Position numbers and translations under genes: made by a program | Notes under the pieces: generated by a model | What the model was told of the DNA's origin: nothing | What the model saw: only the letters and a program-made list of their open reading frames with translations | Database searches by the model: none | Source of the DNA: Candidatus Nitrosocosmicus sp. | GTDB lineage: Archaea; Thermoproteota; Nitrososphaeria; Nitrososphaerales; Nitrososphaeraceae | DNA: 10,572 bases | Direction of reading: 5' to 3' | Assembly (NCBI GenBank): GCA_030452275.1 | Contig: JAKDMR010000050.1 | Coordinates: forward strand, 1 to 10,572 | Shown here: one piece after another, positions 6,438 through 10,572 of the stretch | Layout of the letters: each line of letters begins with the position of its first letter | Numbering within the stretch: position 1 is the first letter of the stretch

Positions 6438-7688
6438 TTATGAAAGTGGTTTGTTTGAACCATCATCGGAATTGGACGGTTGTTGTTGTAGTCCCTTGTC
6501 TCTATCTTGTTCTTTTGCAAATCTCTCTGTAAATTTCCAGCCGTATTTGACGACATAAGGTGCAATGAATGTTGTTATGATCGTCATAGTTCCTATCATT
6601 GGTAAAATAATTGGTGTCGCTGCTCCAACATCAATTCCTCCCTTTGCTACAACTAGTGCTATTTCGCCACCAGAAGAAGAACACCCTAACGCGGTTCTTG
6701 TGGAAGTAAGATTGTTTAACTTCTGAAGTCTAGATGAAATATACACCGTCACAAATTTTGCGGCAATTGAGACGCCTATTAATATTAATGCGGGAATTAT
6801 AAATAGAGGAATTAGGGAAAAATCCATTAACGCACCCACAGATACAAAGAACAATGCTGCAAAAATATCTTTCACGGGGTTAGCTAAAACGCTAGTTACT
6901 GCGTGAGATCTAGACTCTGCAACAAGAACACCCGCAAAAAATGCCCCTGCAGCTACGGATATTCCCAATTGAAATGATATAAAGGCAAACCCAAAAGCCA
7001 CTCCTACTGCGGCGACTATTAGCACATCATGCTGGTTGGTCCTTGCGATAACGTCCATTAATCTAGGAATTATTTTTGAGCCCACCACTAATACTCCTAT
7101 TATAAACCCCAGGGTTATTCCTACGGAAATTATAACTTCATTAATAGAAATTTCTCCACTCGCTCCCGCAGATTGAAATATTGCTAGTAGTGAAATTATA
7201 ATAATATCTTCAATGATGGTTGTTCCCAAAATTAAAGTAGCAGACTCATCTTTCATCATGTTGAGCTCTCCAAGGACCCTCATTATAATAACGGTGCTTG
7301 TTACTGATATTGCAAGCGCGATAAAAAGACTATTGTAAAAGCTCAATCCCAATGACTGAGCAACAATAAATCCTATGGCTAAAGTTCCAAACGCTTCGGT
7401 GGAGGCTATAACAATTGCTTTTCTTCCAACATCCCTGAGTTTTCGAATAGGAAATTCCATGCCCACGGTAAAAAGCAAAAGTATTACACCCATCTCAGCA
7501 AAGAGGTTGAGAACATCTAGGTTATGGATAAGGCTAAATGGTGGACTATGAGGACCAATTATGATACCCGCTACAATGAATCCTATAACTACAGGTTGCT
7601 TTAACCTGTAAAAAGCCAAAGTCATTACAGAGGCAATAATCATTATAACTGCAAAATCTTGTAAAATCTGTGCGATAGGTACTTCCAT
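6438..7688 (-). CDS. CPA2-family monovalent cation/proton antiporter
   Basis: This is a membrane antiporter of 416 residues, which in relatives exchanges Na+ or K+ for H+ and helps hold internal pH and ion balance. About a dozen hydrophobic segments fill residues 8-385. Typical features are PVVIGFIVAGIIIGP (32-46), the unwound-helix segment SVTSTVI (128-134), the ion-site pair Glu160-Asp161 in GTTIIEDIIII, Lys311 in a late helix, and the SSGGEIALVV segment (338-347). The first acidic position is Glu rather than the Asp of the NapA-type Asp-Asp pair, so stoichiometry cannot be predicted. The C-terminus (about 386-416) is a short polar Gln/Ser/Asn tail, with no TrkA-N nucleotide-binding domain of the kind attached to KefB/KefC, so direct redox or NAD gating is unlikely. 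The ATG at 7688 has a TATA-like box about 26 bases upstream and no Shine-Dalgarno. The frame is intact. Confidence 0.93.
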   Translation of the reverse strand: MEVPIAQILQDFAVIMIIASVMTLAFYRLKQPVVIGFIVAGIIIGPHSPPFSLIHNLDVLNLFAEMGVILLLFTVGMEFPIRKLRDVGRKAIVIASTEAFGTLAIGFIVAQSLGLSFYNSLFIALAISVTSTVIIMRVLGELNMMKDESATLILGTTIIEDIIIISLLAIFQSAGASGEISINEVIISVGITLGFIIGVLVVGSKIIPRLMDVIARTNQHDVLIVAAVGVAFGFAFISFQLGISVAAGAFFAGVLVAESRSHAVTSVLANPVKDIFAALFFVSVGALMDFSLIPLFIIPALILIGVSIAAKFVTVYISSRLQKLNNLTSTRTALGCSSSGGEIALVVAKGGIDVGAATPIILPMIGTMTIITTFIAPYVVKYGWKFTERFAKEQDRDKGLQQQPSNSDDGSNKPLS

Positions 7689-7710
7689 AAGAAAAGTAGT
7701 ATTGTACGTT

Positions 7711-7718
7711 ATTTATAG
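7711..7718 (-). promoter_or_regulatory. TATA-like box for the antiporter gene
   Basis: The minus strand reads CTATAAAT here, centred about 26 bases from the ATG at 7688. It is among the clearest boxes in the window and indicates a leaderless mRNA. Confidence 0.55.
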
Positions 7719-8001
7719 AATTTTAAACCAGTCAAGTATGAGCAATTATTTTCTCAAGGCTATCCTCTTTAAACTTCATTTATCAATACCTTCTGGATCG
7801 ATTGCAAAGACTTCTTAGAGTTATTACAACAAGACATCCATATCTACCATCTATTTATTTTTTGATTTGATTAAACTGGATGGTTCTAAAGATTTTATAT
7901 CAATAGAATATGTATTCCTTGAAATAAGAATTGCATACTAAACAGGGGAGCATTTAACCATGGTTGGATGCACTACCGTTATTTTTATCATTTCCAGTAT
8001 T
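7719..8001. other. Intergenic stretch upstream of the antiporter gene
   Basis: This is AT-rich sequence between the antiporter promoter and the end of the small exported-protein gene. Any upstream control of the antiporter would lie here. The only structured element noticed is the palindrome AACCATGGTT at 7956-7965, within a 13-base word that recurs at 10427-10439. No reading frame is supported. Confidence 0.4.
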
Positions 8002-8199
8002 CTAAGGAGTTATAATCGAGTGGGTATTTTCTATAGATGTTGTGTTAGCTCCTGAAGCCGAATCACCTACCATGCCGGTAGATTTTGATTTATTCGTATT
8101 TGAATCACCTTGAGCATTGACACTCGATGCTACTCCAGAGATTGTTGTCAAAACTATGAACATTGCAGCAAAAGATCTTAAGAATAATTTATTGTTCAT
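8002..8199 (-). CDS. Small exported Ser/Thr/Asn-rich protein, function unknown
   Basis: This is a protein of 65 residues with a clear Sec-type signal peptide. It has a basic start (MNNKLFLR), a hydrophobic core (about 10-28) and a likely cleavage site after SSVNA, before QGDSNTN. The mature part of roughly 35 residues is low-complexity and rich in Ser, Thr, Asn and Gly, with two N-x-S/T sequons (NKS and NTT), as often found in surface proteins of these archaea. An in-frame ATG 14 codons upstream exists, but it adds a polar stretch before the signal peptide and overlaps the TATA-like region at 8223-8231. The start at 8199 is therefore preferred. No anchoring helix, cysteine or known domain is visible, and I cannot name a role. 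The protein is short enough that chance cannot be excluded, although the signal peptide and promoter spacing argue for a real gene. Confidence 0.6.
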   Translation of the reverse strand: MNNKLFLRSFAAMFIVLTTISGVASSVNAQGDSNTNKSKSTGMVGDSASGANTTSIENTHSIITP

Positions 8200-8222
8200 A
8201 ACACAGTTACTTGAAGAATATC

Positions 8223-8231
8223 TTTTATAAT
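8223..8231 (-). promoter_or_regulatory. TATA-like box for the small exported protein gene
   Basis: The minus strand reads ATTATAAAA, centred about 28 bases from the ATG at 8199. It decides between the two in-frame start codons. Confidence 0.45.
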
Positions 8232-8272
8232 GCCAGATCATTATTCAATATCTACTTTAATCCAATAACTTT

Positions 8273-8298
8273 AATCCTCGATCCATTGATCGAGGATT
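8273..8298. repeat. Perfect inverted repeat, 11-bp stem with 4-base loop
   Basis: AATCCTCGATC and its exact reverse complement flank the loop CATT. Read on the plus strand, the stem is followed by a T-rich tract (8297-8310), as in an intrinsic terminator, but no plus-strand gene ends here. It lies about 42 bases upstream of the TATA-like box of the minus-strand exported-protein gene, so it could equally be an operator for a dimeric regulator. It also abuts the stop codon (8298-8300) of a faint minus-strand coding remnant. Confidence 0.55.
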
Positions 8299-9002
8299 TA
8301 TTTTCTTTTCTGTTGGAACTGAATAATCATAGCTAATTTCATTCCCATATCCATGGTCATATCGCCACTCATCAGTACAAATCCATTATTAGATTAAACT
8401 AGAGAGAAGGTCATCATACCATTAGTTTTGTTATTTGAATCCTTCAAATATTCATTGAATGATAACCTCTAAGAAGCATAAAAATCAATTTTGAATCAAT
8501 GAATGACCCAATTCTCGTTTTCTACATAGCAAATTCTAATATTTAGCTATTTGGTATAACAGGTAAGACTAAATCCTTGATCATAAGCAATAGTATCTAC
8601 ATTAAAATGCCAATATCATCTTAGGCCTTCCAATTCAATTCCTGAAATCAAGTCGTTATCAAAGTTCAATGGAAGAATTTGGACTCGTGATAGATATATT
8701 ACGAAACCCACCGGGCCCGTTTGATATGTATACTGTTTTTGCATTATAGTTACTGTTTTGATAGATTAGGTGAATGTGAATAGTAGATATCGCAAGTAAT
8801 ACAGTAATGGCCTACCCTCTTCCATTATTCTTTAGCGCCCACTCTGATATAGATTGAGTTTAAACCTTTGTGACAGATTGAACACTTTGTCAATTGAATT
8901 TAGGATTATCAGATAAACATAAAAGTATGAATATGATAGTTTCTGTCTTTTTAGAATACCAAAACCTATTTCCTTGATGATAAATATCTTAATAATAAGC
9001 AC
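8299..9002. other. Long intergenic stretch with faint coding-like remnants
   Basis: About 700 bases without a convincing gene. On the minus strand, one frame from about 8450 down to 8298 reads FNEYLKDSNNKTNGMMTFSLV, a stop, then SNNGFVLMSGDMTMDMGMK and on to a second stop. This looks like decayed protein sequence but is too short to place. On the plus strand, ATG 8669 opens a 26-codon frame (MEEFGLVIDILRNPPGPFDM and on) without a good TATA-like box. A small GC-rich palindrome, CGGGCCCG, stands out at 8712-8719. I could not connect these pieces to any family. Confidence 0.3.
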
Positions 9003-10397
9003 CTAATCCGTCAAGGAGATTGTAGTCGATAAAGCTTCGTTATTTCCAGGAGACTTATCTTGCCATACAACAAATAAACTATCATTGCCACCCTCTTTGC
9101 CAGATAGTACTGTCAGAGATGGACACTCAGAGATTCCAGGATTATTGCTTATGTTAATTGCAGTTGTAAAAATGTTCCCGTCATCAGGACTCTTCATAAA
9201 ATAAATATCTTGATTTTCTCCTACGGCGTCCTCAATTGGTGTAGCTTGGATTGTCATAAATAACTCACCAGAGTGTTCTATTATCTCCACATTAAGAGGA
9301 TTTTGAAACTGTGCTTTGATAAAAAAAGGCGGTGTAAAGGAGTCTCCATTATTAGTACTTTTTACAAAATAAACCCCATCACCTTCTATACCTGAGATAT
9401 CACCATCATCGGCCTCAAGGCTAGTGGCTCCACTTTTAGATTCCATATCGCTTCCATATATAGTAGTAGATGGATCCGGAGAACCCCATAATGTGTAGAC
9501 ACTATTGTTGCTAGCAGTCATTTGTATTTCACCTGGCTCAGCTTCAGCGTTTATTTGGACTTCTTTATCAAAAGTAACACCATTATCAGTACTTTTTACA
9601 AAGAAAACTCCTTCTTGGGGAGTATTATTTTTAGCGTTATTGTTATCGGTTTGATTACCTTCGATAAGTGATTGTGCTTGGTTATCAACATTCCATCCTA
9701 CGTAGACATTGTCTGCAAATGATGATATTTTAGGAAAAGAAGACTTTACTGCGTTATTACTAAGACTTGTAATATCGCCAAATGTCTCTCCTCCATCTGA
9801 GCTGGAGATGAAGGAAATAGTACTATTACCTTGTGCATCCTTTTGAGAATCAAGCCATGATACATATACATTATTTCCAGATACAGAAATCTCCTGATTG
9901 TAGGAATCAGCTGCATTATTACTCAAGTTTATCACATTGCCAAATGTCTTTCCACCGTCAGAGCTTGAAATAAGATAAATATCTCTATTTAATTTGGTAT
10001 TGTCTGCCCATACGATGTAAATGTTGCTTCCATTTACTGCCATCTGTGGATGTTCTGAAAATCCTGTGTTGTTTGATAGATTAATAACATTGCCAAATGT
10101 CTTTCCACCGTCAGAGCTTGTCTTTAGCAATATTTCATAATTTTGTCGGTTGTTACCAAACAGATTATCCTGCCATGTTACATATACATTATTTCCATAT
10201 GATTCTGTTTGAGGATATACAGAATCTCTCTCATTATCGCTTATGCTATTAATTAAAAATGTACCATCCCCATTCTCGGCCTGGAAAGGTTGTGAATAAG
10301 ACAATTGGTGCCAATCATTGCTATAGAAAATCAGAAATGCCAATAGAATGATTGTCGTTGATAAAATAAGACAATAAGAATTTCTCGAACTAAACAT
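9003..10397 (-). CDS. Secreted six-bladed Asp-box (BNR/sialidase-like) beta-propeller protein
   Basis: This is an exported protein of 464 residues. The N-terminus has a hydrophobic helix at about 9-26 that serves as signal peptide or membrane anchor. Six Asp-box motifs (S-x-D-x-G-x-T-F type) follow at 94-101, 145-152, 199-206, 269-276, 347-354 and 403-410. The first three are almost identical (SSDGGKTF, SSDGGKTF, SSDGGETF) and the last three have drifted. Each blade also repeats NVYVxW-like strands and NLSNN-like turns, predicting a six-bladed propeller. No RIP/FRIP arginine motif or other sialidase catalytic set is evident, so a binding or structural surface role is more likely than glycan cleavage. 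Many N-x-S/T sequons suggest glycosylation. The insert at about 305-340, between blades four and five, is acidic and low-complexity. A TATA-like box at about 10416-10424 precedes the ATG. The fold is confident, the function is not. Confidence 0.88.
   Translation of the reverse strand: MFSSRNSYCLILSTTIILLAFLIFYSNDWHQLSYSQPFQAENGDGTFLINSISDNERDSVYPQTESYGNNVYVTWQDNLFGNNRQNYEILLKTSSDGGKTFGNVINLSNNTGFSEHPQMAVNGSNIYIVWADNTKLNRDIYLISSSDGGKTFGNVINLSNNAADSYNQEISVSGNNVYVSWLDSQKDAQGNSTISFISSSDGGETFGDITSLSNNAVKSSFPKISSFADNVYVGWNVDNQAQSLIEGNQTDNNNAKNNTPQEGVFFVKSTDNGVTFDKEVQINAEAEPGEIQMTASNNSVYTLWGSPDPSTTIYGSDMESKSGATSLEADDGDISGIEGDGVYFVKSTNNGDSFTPPFFIKAQFQNPLNVEIIEHSGELFMTIQATPIEDAVGENQDIYFMKSPDDGNIFTTAINISNNPGISECPSLTVLSGKEGGNDSLFVVWQDKSPGNNEALSTTISLTD
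9934..9967 (-). repeat. 34-base direct repeat, copy 1, in the propeller gene
   Basis: This stretch is identical base for base to 10087-10120 and encodes the Asp box and following strand of the second blade. A third, diverged copy lies around 9770-9805. Perfect identity including silent positions points to recent blade duplication or gene conversion. Confidence 0.8.
10087..10120 (-). repeat. 34-base direct repeat, copy 2, in the propeller gene
   Basis: This is the identical partner of 9934-9967, located in the first blade, 153 bases (51 codons) away, which is one blade period. The spacing in whole codons means recombination between the copies would delete or add exactly one blade in frame. 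Confidence 0.8.
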
Positions 10398-10415
10398 GTT
10401 AGAATTATCTTATTC

Positions 10416-10424
10416 TATAATAAT
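10416..10424 (-). promoter_or_regulatory. TATA-like box for the propeller gene
   Basis: The minus strand reads TTATTATAG, about 23 bases from the ATG at 10397. Just upstream of it lies the palindrome AACCATGGTT (10430-10439), a position where an archaeal activator could bind. Confidence 0.4.
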
Positions 10425-10494
10425 AGTTTAACCATGGTTTAGATAAATCCGCCTCATCCCATCCTTCCTTTAATTTATTAACATTTTTTCTAAT

Positions 10495-10572
10495 ATGCTG
10501 AATTTATTTAATCATGACACCTCCACACGATTCTACAAAAGGAGTCCTGACCCTTTCTTAGTACCGGATTTG
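10495..10572 (+). CDS. Partial reading frame running off the right edge, unknown
   Basis: ATG 10495 opens a frame of 26 codons that stays open to the end of the window (MLNLFNHDTSTRFYKRSPDP, then FLVPDL). A weak TATA-like sequence, CTTTAATT at about 10468-10475, lies about 24 bases upstream, in the spacing used by other genes here. The gene would be divergent from the propeller gene. A second ATG at 10514 in another frame closes after 15 codons. The fragment is too short to assign a family. Confidence 0.35.
   Translation, partial: MLNLFNHDTSTRFYKRSPDPFLVPDL

Noticed and set aside
10514..10561. Short plus-strand frame from ATG 10514 (15 codons).
   Set aside because: It closes within the window, and the overlapping frame from 10495 stays open to the edge with better promoter spacing.
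1..10572. CRISPR array, tRNA or rRNA genes, insertion sequences, or a defence system.
   Set aside because: No regularly spaced repeats, no tRNA T-loop context in intergenic DNA, no transposase-like frame or terminal inverted repeats, and no recognisable defence domain were found on reading both strands.

Overview
The window looks like a stretch of an archaeal chromosome, most plausibly from the soil ammonia-oxidising Thaumarchaeota (Nitrososphaera/Nitrosocosmicus type). This is an inference from several signs. The DNA is AT-rich. Most genes have a TATA-like box about 22-28 bases before the start codon and no Shine-Dalgarno sequence, which implies leaderless transcripts. Secreted proteins are rich in Asn, Ser and Thr. 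The gene mix (universal stress proteins, SLC13 and CPA2 carriers, Asp-box propellers) also fits. No rRNA, tRNA, CRISPR array or insertion sequence was seen.

Left part (1-4126): four genes, three of them broken. A BASS-family (bile acid:sodium symporter-like) transporter on the minus strand (122-1084) carries two compensating one-base shifts at short A runs. An intact universal stress protein (USP) gene (1383-1850) is divergent from it. A patatin-like phospholipase (2325-3171) has lost its N-terminal catalytic half and carries a one-base shift. A second USP gene (3679-4126) is shifted in an A run just before its C-terminal nucleotide-binding segment. The missing half of the patatin gene cannot be a base-call error, so at least part of this decay looks real. 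The single-base shifts could be either decay or assembly error.

Centre (4200-7730): an intact SLC13/DASS carboxylate or anion transporter (4260-5834) with an unusual Ser/Asn-rich linker; a small protein with a possible Cys/His metal site that begins with TTG (6053-6394); and, convergent with it, an intact CPA2-type cation/proton antiporter (6438-7688, minus).

Right part (7730-10572): two exported proteins on the minus strand, a small Ser/Thr/Asn-rich one (8002-8199) and a six-Asp-box beta-propeller (9003-10397). They are separated by about 760 bases without a convincing gene, holding a perfect 11-bp-stem inverted repeat and faint coding-like remnants. A partial reading frame runs off the right edge (10495-10572, plus).

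Taken together the genes concern membrane transport of organic anions and cations, pH or ion balance, stress response and the cell surface. Nearly every gene has its own promoter, so this is a loose neighbourhood rather than an operon. I see no clear new multi-gene system. The most useful observations are the cluster of frameshifts and how they can be repaired, the Cys/His small protein, and the repeat structure of the propeller gene.
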